Below are positions 15,762-24,437 of a stretch of DNA of 41,053 nucleotides, piece by piece (the stretch's first letter is position 1; each line of letters starts with the position of its first letter). Below the pieces are notes generated by a model. The model saw nothing but the letters and a program-made list of their open reading frames with translations, had not been told where the DNA came from and did no database searches. The position numbers and the translations under genes are program-made. Source of the DNA: Lachnospiraceae bacterium (GTDB taxonomy: Bacteria > Bacillota > Clostridia > Lachnospirales > Lachnospiraceae); contig JAFXGP010000003.1 of NCBI GenBank assembly GCA_017521195.1, positions 1 to 41,053 on the forward strand, given 5' to 3'.

Positions 15762-17414
15762 ATGAAAAAGAAAATATTTCAATCTATTTTAAGAGTAACG
15801 ATAGTAATTCTTTTTATCAGTTTAATATTGATAACAGGAGTACTTCATAATTATTTTCAAAAAATACAAAATCAACAGTTAAAAGAAGAATTGGCTTTAG
15901 CGTCTTTAGGAGTAGAAGAGGGGGAAATGCAATATCTTTCCGGTTTGGAGGAACATAATAATAGAATCACATGGATAGACTCTAACGGAAATATTCGATT
16001 TGACAATCAGGCGGATATTACAAAAATGGAAAATCATAGCGATCGTGAAGAATTTATGGAAGCAATAGAAACCGGTTTTGGAAGCAGTTCGAGACATTCT
16101 GTGACTTTAACAGAAAACACTGTTTATGAAGCAAAATTATTGTCAGATGGAACTGTGCTTCGAATTTCCATGAATCAGAAAAGTATATTGGCCTTGTTGT
16201 TAGGATTGATTCAACCGTTTGGGATTATTTTAATTCTGGCAGTTGTGGTTGCGTATTTTATTGCAGAAAAAGTAGCCAGGCAGATTATAGAACCTTTGGA
16301 TGAGGTTGATTTGGAACATCCTTTAAGAGAAGAAAGTTATGAAGAATTAGCTCCTTTTTTGAAGAGGATTCACTATCAGAAAAAGCAAATACGTTGGCAG
16401 TTAGAAGAGTTAAATCAAAAAAAATTAGAATTTGAACAGGTAATTTCCCATATGAAGGAAGGGCTGATTTTGCTGGATGCAAAGGATCAAATTATTAGTA
16501 TTAATCCGGCTGCCATGGAATTGTTTCAGACAACTTTAGAGTGTATCGGAAACGATTTTTTATCCGTGGAACGAAAGCAAAAATTGACCCAAACCATAGA
16601 AAAAGCGCGGGAAGAAGGATGGGGCCAGACCAGATTTGAAAAAAATAATCGGGAATATCAATTTGATGTTACCGGTATTCGCACTGAAAAAGGACTTATA
16701 GGTTCCGTTATTTTGGCTTTTGATGTTACAGAACAAAAGAATGCAGAAAAAATGAGAAGGGAATTTTCTGCTAATGTGTCCCATGAGTTAAAGACACCTC
16801 TGCAATCTATTATAGGGAGTGCGGAGCTTTTACAAAATAATTTGGTAAAAAATGAAGATGTGCCGCGTTTTATCGGACATATTCATACAGAAGCTTCCAG
16901 ATTAGTAGTATTGATAGAAGATATTATCCGTTTGTCGGAGTTAGATGAAGAAAGAGAACTTCAAAAAGAAGAACTATCTTTGTATCAAATTGTAAATGAT
17001 GTTTTAAAATCTTTACAGGATAAAGCAAATGAACGGAATATTAAGCTTGAGATTACAGGAGACGAAGGTCAGATGACCGGGGTTTATAGATTACTTCATG
17101 AAGTAATTTATAATTTATGTGAAAATGCTATAAAGTACAATGTGGATCATGGCAGTGTTAGGGTTTGCATAGAGGAAAGACAGACGAAAGTGGGGATAAC
17201 TGTAGAAGATACCGGAATCGGAATTCCTAAAGAACATCAAAGCCGTGTGTTTGAGAGATTTTACAGAGTAGATAAAAGTCATTCCAAAAAAACAGGAGGA
17301 ACGGGTCTTGGATTATCTATTGTAAAACATGCTGTAAGTTACCAAAATGGTACAGTTGAATTAATAAGTGAAGAAGGAAAGGGAACAAAAGTAGAGATTT
17401 GGTTTCCTAAATGA
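15762..17414 (+). CDS. phoR: Phosphate-responsive sensor histidine kinase PhoR
   Basis: 550-residue membrane kinase. Membrane segments at about 11-29 and 142-167 enclose a 110-residue extracytoplasmic part. A HAMP-like and coiled linker (170-225), a PAS domain (about 225-325), the HisKA helix with phosphorylated His341 (SANVSHELKTPL) and an HATPase domain (N box NLCENAIKYN, G1 DTGIGIP, G2 GTGLGLSIV) follow. AAGGAG precedes the ATG; a 53-base gap separates it from phoB. Last gene of the operon, followed by a strong terminator. Confidence 0.93.
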   Translation: MKKKIFQSILRVTIVILFISLILITGVLHNYFQKIQNQQLKEELALASLGVEEGEMQYLSGLEEHNNRITWIDSNGNIRFDNQADITKMENHSDREEFMEAIETGFGSSSRHSVTLTENTVYEAKLLSDGTVLRISMNQKSILALLLGLIQPFGIILILAVVVAYFIAEKVARQIIEPLDEVDLEHPLREESYEELAPFLKRIHYQKKQIRWQLEELNQKKLEFEQVISHMKEGLILLDAKDQIISINPAAMELFQTTLECIGNDFLSVERKQKLTQTIEKAREEGWGQTRFEKNNREYQFDVTGIRTEKGLIGSVILAFDVTEQKNAEKMRREFSANVSHELKTPLQSIIGSAELLQNNLVKNEDVPRFIGHIHTEASRLVVLIEDIIRLSELDEERELQKEELSLYQIVNDVLKSLQDKANERNIKLEITGDEGQMTGVYRLLHEVIYNLCENAIKYNVDHGSVRVCIEERQTKVGITVEDTGIGIPKEHQSRVFERFYRVDKSHSKKTGGTGLGLSIVKHAVSYQNGTVELISEEGKGTKVEIWFPK

Positions 17415-17443
17415 GTTTGAATCTAATAATGTAAAGATGGTAG

Positions 17444-17493
17444 AAAAGAGGTTATTGCAAAAACAGATTATGATTTGTAACAACCTCTTTTTC
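17444..17493 (+). terminator. Terminator of the pst-pho operon
   Basis: Arms AAAAGAGGTT (17444-17453) and AACCTCTTTT (17482-17491), additional partial pairing of TTGCAAA with TTTGTAA inside, and a T-run at the 3' end. Confidence 0.85.
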
Positions 17494-17532
17494 ATATAAA
17501 AATTCCAATTAAATATCTTTCTATAAACAGGA

Positions 17533-17585
17533 TTGACAAAAAAGTCTACAAGCAGTAAACTGACAATAAGTCTACTAACTGTAGA
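17533..17585 (+). promoter_or_regulatory. Promoter with two BlaI-type operator dyads
   Basis: -35 TTGACA (17533-17538), spacer 17, -10 TAAACT (17556-17561). Dyad one TCTAC-N5-GTAAA (17545-17559) covers spacer and -10; dyad two TCTAC-N5-GTAGA (17571-17585) lies at the expected transcription start. Both are preceded by AAG, and their centres are 26 bases apart. The half-site TAC/GTA is that of BlaI/MecI/CopY operators, with a five-base rather than four-base centre. The BlaI-family gene at 20093 is the probable ligand. Confidence 0.6.
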
Positions 17586-17621
17586 TTTTTTGGAATGGAA
17601 AGTCCAGGGGAGGAAATGACT

Positions 17622-20012
17622 ATGTATATAAACAATATGTATGACGTATTTACAGGTGTTTTGGAAATGAGCATTATAGCATCGGTATCAATAATAATTC
17701 TTTTATTGCTACGACCTGTTTTAAAAAAATTTCCAAGAATTTTTGCGTATTTACTTTGGGGAATTGTGTTACTGCGTTTACTTTGTCCGGTAAGTTTTCA
17801 AAGTCCCATCTCCATTTTGAAATTATCAAATGCCCCTTTTGTGACTGTATTATTTTCAGCGCCGGAAGCTGAGACAGTAAATGAAGAAACGTTTGAATAT
17901 GTTATTTTAGATGAAGTAGTGAATTTACCGGAAGAAAAGATGACACAAACAGCAGTAAATGGGGAGAAGGCACAAGATAGCCGAGATTATCTGCCTGTCG
18001 AAGTTACAAAGACTCCGGTATGGAACTGGTTGCTTCCGATGATTTGGATTATTGGTATCGGAGCAATGATGGGTTATGGTGTCAGTTCTTATATTTCTTT
18101 AAAAAGGAAACTGATTGGTGCGGTAAAAGAGAAGGATGGAATTTATTCCAGTGATTACATAAAGACAGCTTTTGTTTTGGGTATTTTATTTTCCAGAGTA
18201 TATATTCCTTCGGATTTGGAAGAGTCTAAAAAAGAATTTGTGATACTACACGAGCAAATACATATAAGAAGGAGGGACTCTTTGTTCCGCCTGTTGGCAT
18301 ATATTGCATTGACAGTTCACTGGTTTAATCCTTTGGTATGGGTGGCGTTCTATTTGTCAGGAGTGGATATGGAAGTATCCTGTGATGAAACAGTCATGGG
18401 AAAGGCAAAGGAAGATATCCGCAAAGAATATGCGGCGGCTCTTTTGGAAATAGCAACGGGAAAACATGTTTTGTTTGCAAGATTTCCGGCTTTTGGAGAA
18501 AATCAGACAAAAGCAAGAATCCAGGCAGTGGTAAATTATAAAAAGAAATCAGTAGTTGTTTTAATTGTAGGCTTCATAATAGTTGCAGTGCTGATTATGG
18601 TTCTGGCATCTGATCCAAAGTGGGATAAGGAAAGTTCTTCGGTTTCTTCAACAAACACGAACAAAGAAGTTGAAGAAGGCAGAAGGGAAGCTTATGTGAT
18701 GACAAAGATTGCAATGTGGACAAATGCTTTTAGTAACAGAGATGGGAATACGATTGTTGCCATGAGCACACCGGAAAATCGAAAAGCTTTTGAAGAAGGA
18801 ATGTTGTTATCCGGAGAAGAGGGTAATTCCAGCTTTGGCTGGTCCAGTCCATGGCCCATGTTTGAGAAGGATATTTGGCTAAAAAATCTGGAGGAAAATC
18901 AGGCAACGATTTTGTATTATGCCAGAACATCGGATCCTCACGTGACGGTGTGGGCAGAGTATCTGGGATTTGAGATGGGTGAGGATTTTGAAACAGAAGA
19001 TAATTTCAGAGTTACCAGTAGTGAAATCCTATTTTTAGATAATATTGATGATGCAGTGGAATTTGTGTTAGCTTATGGAGAAGGGATTAATAATACACCT
19101 ATGGATTACCTGACCAATGGTTTGGGAGAAGTATTAAACCAAAATGCCAAAGACAACAGGTACAAAGATGGATATAAAGAATTGTTTTCTCCTGAGACTG
19201 CGGCAGTTGCTTTGTTGAATTTGAATTCTGAAAAGGTAACAGTAGATGTCAGTGAAGGCAGGATGGAAGAGGAAGTTGTAATAGCCCTTATGTTTGAGGA
19301 CTCAGAACAGAATACTATTTTACAAGGTATAAAAATGGTTCAGCCATTTGGACCCAACGGTATCTGGATTCCACAGAATTATGAAGATAGTGTTTTTATG
19401 GAAGACGGAAATAATTATTTTAATAATTATGAGTTTTATAAACAGGAGTTAGGCGAGAATTTCTTAGAAGAATTTTATGAGAAAACTTATACGATAGAAA
19501 GTGATATTTCCAGAGATGGTATGGATGAAACCATAGAAGTATATGCGGGAAATATAGGAGATGGAGATAGCGGATATGTGTTGGTAAAAGACCTTCACGG
19601 AAATTTGTTGTTCCATGAATTTGCACATGCTGCAAGAGCCGGATGGAATACGGTGTTTTTATCAGAAGATGATTTCCTGATAAGTGTACATATGGATGAA
19701 AGAGATACTTATGGCGAATATAGTTATGAAGTTTACCGGGTTGTGGGAGAAAATGAAATTCAGATTCTGGCAAAGGACAGTTTTTCATTTGATTTTGAAA
19801 GAGAGGCTGTTGACAGTGAGAAGATAATGAAATTTTTTGATACTTTGTATTTATATTTGGAAAGAAGCAGGTTACTGCTTACGACACAGGAAGGAGAACT
19901 GAAAGCAATCGGATTAACAGAAGAAAATATGACCTTGGAAGATTTAATGGAGAGTTGGTATTTGCCTAAAAAAATAATTGAGAGTACCAGTTTGGTTCCG
20001 GCAAATCAGTAG
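17622..20012 (+). CDS. M56-family (BlaR1-like) membrane sensor peptidase
   Basis: 796-residue zinc metalloprotease. Membrane segments at about 14-33, 41-58, 133-155 and 310-330 surround a cytosolic peptidase with HEQIH (His210, Glu211, His214) and the downstream Glu in MEVSCDETV. The last 460 residues lie outside the membrane and are not the penicillin-binding domain of BlaR1: I see no SxxK/SxN/KTG set and do not recognise the domain. The frame is open from 17595, but GGGGAGG sits eight bases before ATG 17622. It should cleave the BlaI-like repressor encoded next when its outer domain senses a signal, which is unknown here. Confidence 0.85.
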   Translation: MYINNMYDVFTGVLEMSIIASVSIIILLLLRPVLKKFPRIFAYLLWGIVLLRLLCPVSFQSPISILKLSNAPFVTVLFSAPEAETVNEETFEYVILDEVVNLPEEKMTQTAVNGEKAQDSRDYLPVEVTKTPVWNWLLPMIWIIGIGAMMGYGVSSYISLKRKLIGAVKEKDGIYSSDYIKTAFVLGILFSRVYIPSDLEESKKEFVILHEQIHIRRRDSLFRLLAYIALTVHWFNPLVWVAFYLSGVDMEVSCDETVMGKAKEDIRKEYAAALLEIATGKHVLFARFPAFGENQTKARIQAVVNYKKKSVVVLIVGFIIVAVLIMVLASDPKWDKESSSVSSTNTNKEVEEGRREAYVMTKIAMWTNAFSNRDGNTIVAMSTPENRKAFEEGMLLSGEEGNSSFGWSSPWPMFEKDIWLKNLEENQATILYYARTSDPHVTVWAEYLGFEMGEDFETEDNFRVTSSEILFLDNIDDAVEFVLAYGEGINNTPMDYLTNGLGEVLNQNAKDNRYKDGYKELFSPETAAVALLNLNSEKVTVDVSEGRMEEEVVIALMFEDSEQNTILQGIKMVQPFGPNGIWIPQNYEDSVFMEDGNNYFNNYEFYKQELGENFLEEFYEKTYTIESDISRDGMDETIEVYAGNIGDGDSGYVLVKDLHGNLLFHEFAHAARAGWNTVFLSEDDFLISVHMDERDTYGEYSYEVYRVVGENEIQILAKDSFSFDFEREAVDSEKIMKFFDTLYLYLERSRLLLTTQEGELKAIGLTEENMTLEDLMESWYLPKKIIESTSLVPANQ

Positions 20013-20092
20013 AAACATCATAAACATATAGTTAGAGTAAAAAGGTTTGGGGATAATCAGGAAAAGATGAAATAATAGTTTTAGGAGGAAGT

Positions 20093-20449
20093 ATGGCAGA
20101 ATATAAATTAGGAGAAATTGAAAAGAAATTTGCAAGAATTATATGGAACAATGAACCTCTTTCATCAGGAGAGCTGGTGAAGTTATGTGAGCAGGAATTA
20201 AATTGGAAAAAATCTACTACATACACCATTTTAAAACGTTTGTGTGAAAGAGGATTGTTTATAAATGAAAAGGGTGTAGTGAGAAGTCTGGTATCGGAGG
20301 AAGAATTTCATGCCAACATAAGTGAGCAGTTTGTGGAAGAGGTTTTTTCGGGGTCTTTGCCAAAGTTTGTAGCGGCGTTTACCAACAATAGGAAGTTAAG
20401 TGATAAGGACATTGAGGAATTAAAAAAGATTATTGAGAATTCTATATAA
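20093..20449 (+). CDS. BlaI/MecI/CopY-family transcriptional repressor
   Basis: 118-residue repressor with an N-terminal winged helix (about 6-75; recognition region STTYTILKRLCERG) and a C-terminal helical dimerisation part (about 80-118). Such repressors bind TAC/GTA dyads and are inactivated by cleavage after the winged helix by a partner M56 peptidase. It lies 80 bases downstream of that peptidase, the reverse of the more usual repressor-first order. TAGGAGG precedes the ATG. Probably represses the promoter at 17533 and therefore its own transcript. Confidence 0.88.
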   Translation: MAEYKLGEIEKKFARIIWNNEPLSSGELVKLCEQELNWKKSTTYTILKRLCERGLFINEKGVVRSLVSEEEFHANISEQFVEEVFSGSLPKFVAAFTNNRKLSDKDIEELKKIIENSI

Positions 20450-20456
20450 TAAGAGT

Positions 20457-20491
20457 ACAGACAGTTGCAAAGTAACAGCAACTGTCTGTTT
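20457..20491 (+). terminator. Hairpin between the convergent blaI-like and sodC-like genes
   Basis: Perfect 12-base arms ACAGACAGTTGC (20457-20468) and GCAACTGTCTGT (20478-20489), nine-base loop, short TTT tail on the + strand. It may serve both convergent genes. Confidence 0.7.
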
Positions 20492-20495
20492 GGCT

Positions 20496-20993
20496 TTAAT
20501 ACGTTCTTCGAATGTCTCCGCAGGCAATACCCTTACCCGGATTGCCGGAAGGCTGGGTCATAAAATCATCTCCGTGGGCATGAATTATGATGGATTTACC
20601 AATAATTTCATCAATGGTAAATCGACGGTCAAAGAAAGCCGTCCATGCATATCCCTGATTGGATAAAAGTGGAGGCAGGTCTCCGGCATGGAAAGGATGA
20701 GGAAGATTTTCAGGGTTATAATGCGTACCTACATTGGCGAAGTCATTTCCGCAATCCGGGAAATTATGAATATGCATGGCAAAGAAATCAGAATTATTGG
20801 CCATAGGAGAATAAGGAAGGCCAAAAAATTCTGCTTCTACTAAAACACCTCCATTAGAAGGTTGATAGAATTTCACAAGACCACTGGTCTTAGGATTATC
20901 TTTGTTATCAGCGACCCAAGCCATGGCTTTGGGACGGTCATTTGCTAAAGCCTCGATAAGAGAAACTCTTGGTGTTAATTGATATGATGGCAT
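20496..20993 (-). CDS. Cu/Zn superoxide dismutase-family protein, cytosolic
   Basis: 165-residue SOD-fold protein without a signal peptide. All seven classical metal ligands align: copper His74, His76, His91, His138; zinc His91, His99, His102, Asp105 (motifs MHIHNF, GTHYNP, PHPFHAGD, IIHAHGDD). The disulfide pair is probably Cys81 and Cys158. The loop between the second and third zinc ligands is six residues shorter than in classical enzymes. The active-site arginine that guides superoxide (normally three residues before the second Cys) is Gly155 here, so full dismutase activity is doubtful. AAAGGA precedes the ATG. It diverges from the copper ATPase gene. Confidence 0.85.
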   Translation of the reverse strand: MPSYQLTPRVSLIEALANDRPKAMAWVADNKDNPKTSGLVKFYQPSNGGVLVEAEFFGLPYSPMANNSDFFAMHIHNFPDCGNDFANVGTHYNPENLPHPFHAGDLPPLLSNQGYAWTAFFDRRFTIDEIIGKSIIIHAHGDDFMTQPSGNPGKGIACGDIRRTY

Positions 20994-21044
20994 AAAAAGT
21001 CCTTTTTTATTTAAGGTATGCAGAGTGTGCTTGGCTGGTTATTC

Positions 21045-21087
21045 TTGAAAAATCAGCATAATAAGGTATATAATTAGTTATAACTAA
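21045..21087 (+). promoter_or_regulatory. copA promoter with a palindrome at the transcription start
   Basis: -35 TTGAAA (21045-21050), spacer 18, -10 TATAAT (21069-21074). The perfect 14-base palindrome TTAGTTATAACTAA (21074-21087) begins on the last base of the -10 and is a good candidate operator. No CopY, CsoR or CueR gene is in the immediate vicinity. Confidence 0.55.
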
Positions 21088-21105
21088 CGAGGAAAGGAAA
21101 TCGTT

Positions 21106-23628
21106 ATGAGAAAATTCCAAATAACAGGTATGAGTTGTGCTGCCTGCAGTACCCGTGTGGAAAAAGCGGTAGGAAGTCTTGAAGGAGTAACATCCTGTGC
21201 AGTCAGTTTATTGACCAACTCCATGAGTGTGGAAGGAAGTGCAACTGATAGTGAGATTATAAAAGCGGTAGAAGATGCAGGATACGGTGCTTCCCTAGAC
21301 GGACAAAAAGAAAATAATACTTTATCCGGCAGTAGGGAAGAAGCATTAAAAGATAAAGAAACACCCATTTTAAAAAGAAGGTTATTAGCATCCCTTGGAT
21401 TTTTATTGGTATTGATGTATTTCTCCATGGGACATGTGATGTGGGGATGGCCGGTACCGGATTATTTTGCAGTAAATCCCATGGCATTGGGATTATTACA
21501 ATTGCTGCTGACAATTATCATTATGGTAATTAATCAGAAGTTTTTTATCAGTGGTTTTAAAGGTCTCCTTCACAAAGCTCCAAATATGGATACGCTGGTT
21601 GCACTGGGTTCCGGGGCATCTTTAGTATATAGTGTGTATGCCTTGTTTGCTATGAGTAGCGAAATGGCGAAGGGAAATATGATGGAAGCTCATCATTATC
21701 TCCATGAATTCTATTTTGAATCAGCAGCAATGATTTTAACATTAATTACCGTGGGAAAAATGTTGGAAGCAAGGGCAAAAGGGAAAACCACGAATGCCTT
21801 AAAAGGTCTGATGAGTCTTGCACCTAAAACAGCCGTTTTATTAATAGACGATATAGAAAAAGAGGTTCCTATAGAGCAGGTAAAAAAGGGAGATTTATTT
21901 GTAGTACGTCCGGGAGAAAGCATTCCTGTGGATGGACGAGTAGTAGATGGTCACAGTGCCATTAATGAATCCTCGTTAACAGGAGAAAGCATTCCTGTGG
22001 ACAAAGAACTCGGAGATATGGTGTATGGTGCTACCATAAATCAATCCGGATTTCTTCGTTGCGAGGCAACGAGGGTGGGAGAAGATACAACTCTTTCAAA
22101 GATTATTCAGATGATGAGTGACGTGGCGGCTACCAAGGCACCTATTGCGAAGATTGCAGATAAAGTTTCCGGTGTTTTTGTACCAACAGTCATTACTATA
22201 GCTATAATTACAACGTTTGTATGGTTGTTGTCCGGACAAACCATTGGTTATGCCTTAGCAAGGGGAATTTCCGTATTGGTAATCAGTTGTCCCTGCGCTT
22301 TAGGTCTTGCCACTCCGGTAGCTATTATGGTTGGTAACGGAATGGGTGCCAAAAATGGAATTTTATTTAAAACAGCTACGTCCTTGGAGGAAACCGGAAA
22401 AGTAGAAATTGTAGCTTTGGATAAAACCGGTACTATTACCAAGGGGGAACCTCATGTTACGGACATTATACCGGCAGAAGGGATAACAGAAGATGTATTA
22501 TTAGAAAATGCTTTTTGCCTGGAAGCAAAAAGTGAGCATCCGTTGGCAAAAGCTATTCTTCAGTACGGACAAGAAAAGTCGTTGGTGAAAAAAGAAGTAT
22601 CCGATTTTAAAGTATTGCCGGGAAATGGTCTGATAGGTACATTGGCTGAAAAAAAGTTAATAGGTGGTAATCTTAAATTTATCTTATCTAAAGTAAAAAT
22701 GGAATTTGAATTACAGGAGCAGGTTCGGGTACAGGCGTCTAAGCTGGCATTAGAAGGAAAAACACCATTGTTTTTTGTAGAAGATGAAATATTCCTTGGA
22801 ACCATAGCTGTAGCGGATGTAATCAAAGAAGACAGCAAACAGGCAATCAGCGAACTTAAGAATATGGGAATTCATGTGGTAATGCTTACAGGTGATAATG
22901 AAAAAACAGCTCAGGCTATCGGACGTCAGGCAGGAGTAGATGAAGTTATTGCAGGGGTATTACCGGATGGGAAAGAAAAAGTTATTCGTCGCTTGCAGCA
23001 AAAGGGAAAGGTTGCTATGGTAGGAGATGGAATTAACGATGCGCTGGCCCTTACGAAAGCAGATATAGGAATTGCCATTGGAGCCGGAACGGATATTGCC
23101 ATGGATGCAGCAGATGTGGTATTAATGAAGAGTAGATTATTAGATGTACCGGCATCCATTCGTTTGAGTCGTCAGACAAAGAAGAATATTCATGAAAATC
23201 TGTTTTGGGCATTTGCTTATAATGTAATTGGAATACCTTTGGCAGCAGGATTGTGGATTCCGATATTCGGATGGGAAATGAGTCCTATGTTCGGAGCATT
23301 GGCTATGAGCTTATCCAGTTTTTGTGTAGTAACAAATGCATTAAGATTAAACTTTTTTGATGTAAGAGATACCAAAAAAGATAAAAAAATAAAACACAAA
23401 GAGAAGGAGATTAAAATTATGACAAAGAAAATGACTATTGAGGGAATGATGTGCGGTCATTGTTCAGCAAGAGTAAAAAAAGTATTAGAAGCACTTCCAC
23501 AGGTGGAAGAAGCTGTAGTTAGCCATGAAGACGGAACAGCTATTGTTACTTTGGTTGAAGAAGTAGCGGATGATATTTTAAGAAAAGCAGTGGAAGATCA
23601 GGATTATAAAGTACTGGAAATGGAATAA
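21106..23628 (+). CDS. copA: Copper-exporting P1B-type ATPase with N- and C-terminal metal-binding domains
   Basis: 840-residue copper pump. N-terminal heavy-metal domain with GMSCAAC (Cys11, Cys14); eight membrane segments; ion-binding CPC at Cys395 and Cys397; phosphorylated Asp439 in DKTGT; actuator TGES; hinge GDGINDA. After a lysine-rich linker (about 755-771) a second heavy-metal domain follows (GMMCGHC, Cys783, Cys786), which looks like a CopZ chaperone joined to the pump. Within the gene AGAAGGAG at 23402-23409 stands nine bases before an in-frame ATG (Met772, 23419), so a free 69-residue chaperone could also be made. Diverges from the SOD-like gene. Confidence 0.95.
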   Translation: MRKFQITGMSCAACSTRVEKAVGSLEGVTSCAVSLLTNSMSVEGSATDSEIIKAVEDAGYGASLDGQKENNTLSGSREEALKDKETPILKRRLLASLGFLLVLMYFSMGHVMWGWPVPDYFAVNPMALGLLQLLLTIIIMVINQKFFISGFKGLLHKAPNMDTLVALGSGASLVYSVYALFAMSSEMAKGNMMEAHHYLHEFYFESAAMILTLITVGKMLEARAKGKTTNALKGLMSLAPKTAVLLIDDIEKEVPIEQVKKGDLFVVRPGESIPVDGRVVDGHSAINESSLTGESIPVDKELGDMVYGATINQSGFLRCEATRVGEDTTLSKIIQMMSDVAATKAPIAKIADKVSGVFVPTVITIAIITTFVWLLSGQTIGYALARGISVLVISCPCALGLATPVAIMVGNGMGAKNGILFKTATSLEETGKVEIVALDKTGTITKGEPHVTDIIPAEGITEDVLLENAFCLEAKSEHPLAKAILQYGQEKSLVKKEVSDFKVLPGNGLIGTLAEKKLIGGNLKFILSKVKMEFELQEQVRVQASKLALEGKTPLFFVEDEIFLGTIAVADVIKEDSKQAISELKNMGIHVVMLTGDNEKTAQAIGRQAGVDEVIAGVLPDGKEKVIRRLQQKGKVAMVGDGINDALALTKADIGIAIGAGTDIAMDAADVVLMKSRLLDVPASIRLSRQTKKNIHENLFWAFAYNVIGIPLAAGLWIPIFGWEMSPMFGALAMSLSSFCVVTNALRLNFFDVRDTKKDKKIKHKEKEIKIMTKKMTIEGMMCGHCSARVKKVLEALPQVEEAVVSHEDGTAIVTLVEEVADDILRKAVEDQDYKVLEME
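23402..23628 (+). CDS. Possible internal start yielding a free CopZ-like chaperone
   Basis: In-frame ATG at 23419 with the Shine-Dalgarno AGAAGGAG at 23402-23409 would yield the last 69 residues of CopA alone: a single heavy-metal-associated domain with GMMCGHC and the usual length of CopZ. Whether it is used cannot be seen from sequence; the site may be left over from an ancestral separate copZ gene. Confidence 0.4.
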
Positions 23629-23636
23629 GATGAAAC

Positions 23637-23676
23637 AAGAAAGAGCTGTTGTGTTTGCAATGGCTCTTTTTCTTTT
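23637..23676 (+). terminator. Terminator after copA
   Basis: Core arms AAAGAGC (23640-23646) and GCTCTTT (23663-23669), extendable by weaker inner pairs, with a following TTCTTTT tract. Confidence 0.7.
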
Positions 23677-23682
23677 AGATAA

Positions 23683-23734
23683 TTTCATAAAATATGAAAA
23701 CGTAAACAAAATAGAAACATCTCCGTGATAAAAT
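23683..23734 (+). promoter_or_regulatory. Extended -10 promoter and upstream dyad of the two-component system
   Basis: Inverted repeat TTTCATA-AAA-TATGAAA (23683-23699), then an extended -10 TGA-TAAAAT (23726-23734) without a clear -35. The dyad centre is about 50 bases before the expected start, where an activator such as the encoded regulator could bind. Confidence 0.45.
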
Positions 23735-23765
23735 GGTCAAAAATATGGAATTTGGAGGGATTAAA

Positions 23766-24437
23766 ATGTTTAAGATATTGGTAGTAGAGGATGATAAGGA
23801 TTTGAATAAGACGGTATGTTCTTTTTTGAATCATAGTGGTTATGAAGCAATCGGCTGTTTGAATGCTAATGATGCATATGATGCTTTAATAGATAATATT
23901 ATTGATCTCATTGTATCGGACATTATGATGCCGGGAATAGATGGATTTGAATTTGCAACTAATGTTCGGGAATTAAATGAAGATATTCCTATTCTGTTTA
24001 TGACGGCCAAGGATGACATTACTTCTAAACAGAGAGGATTTAGAATTGGTGTGGATGACTATATGGTAAAACCCATTGATTTTGATGAATTGTTTTTGCG
24101 AATCGGAGCATTACTTCGAAGAGCAAAGATTGCGGTAAACAGAAAATTACAAATAGGGAGCTTTGTGATGGATGCAGATGAACACACTGCATATTTGAAT
24201 GAAGAAGAAATAGTACTTACAAATAGAGAGTTCAGTATTTTATATAAGTTGTTGTCGTATCCTAAAAAAACATTTACCAGAACACAGCTCATGGATGAGT
24301 TTTGGGATGCAGATACAGATACTGCACCTAGAGCAGTGGATGTGTATATGACAAAACTTCGTGCAAAGCTGGCAGATTGTGAGGATTTTAAAATTACAAC
24401 TGTTCATGGGCTTGGATATAAGGTGGTATTAAAATGA
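23766..24437 (+). CDS. OmpR-family response regulator
   Basis: 223-residue regulator: receiver domain (1-115) with acidic EDD at 8-10, phosphorylated Asp52 (IVSDIMMPGIDG) and Lys in MVKPID; winged-helix domain (about 127-222). An upstream ATG at 23733 is in frame, but GGAGGG six bases before ATG 23766 and the canonical start MFKILVVEDD decide the start. It overlaps the kinase gene by four bases (ATGA). The target is unknown; the position after copA may be chance. Confidence 0.9.
   Translation: MFKILVVEDDKDLNKTVCSFLNHSGYEAIGCLNANDAYDALIDNIIDLIVSDIMMPGIDGFEFATNVRELNEDIPILFMTAKDDITSKQRGFRIGVDDYMVKPIDFDELFLRIGALLRRAKIAVNRKLQIGSFVMDADEHTAYLNEEEIVLTNREFSILYKLLSYPKKTFTRTQLMDEFWDADTDTAPRAVDVYMTKLRAKLADCEDFKITTVHGLGYKVVLK

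Noticed and set aside
20433-20666. 77-codon + strand frame opposite the SOD-like gene
   Set aside because: Antisense shadow of the SOD gene with no convincing ribosome binding site or family resemblance.
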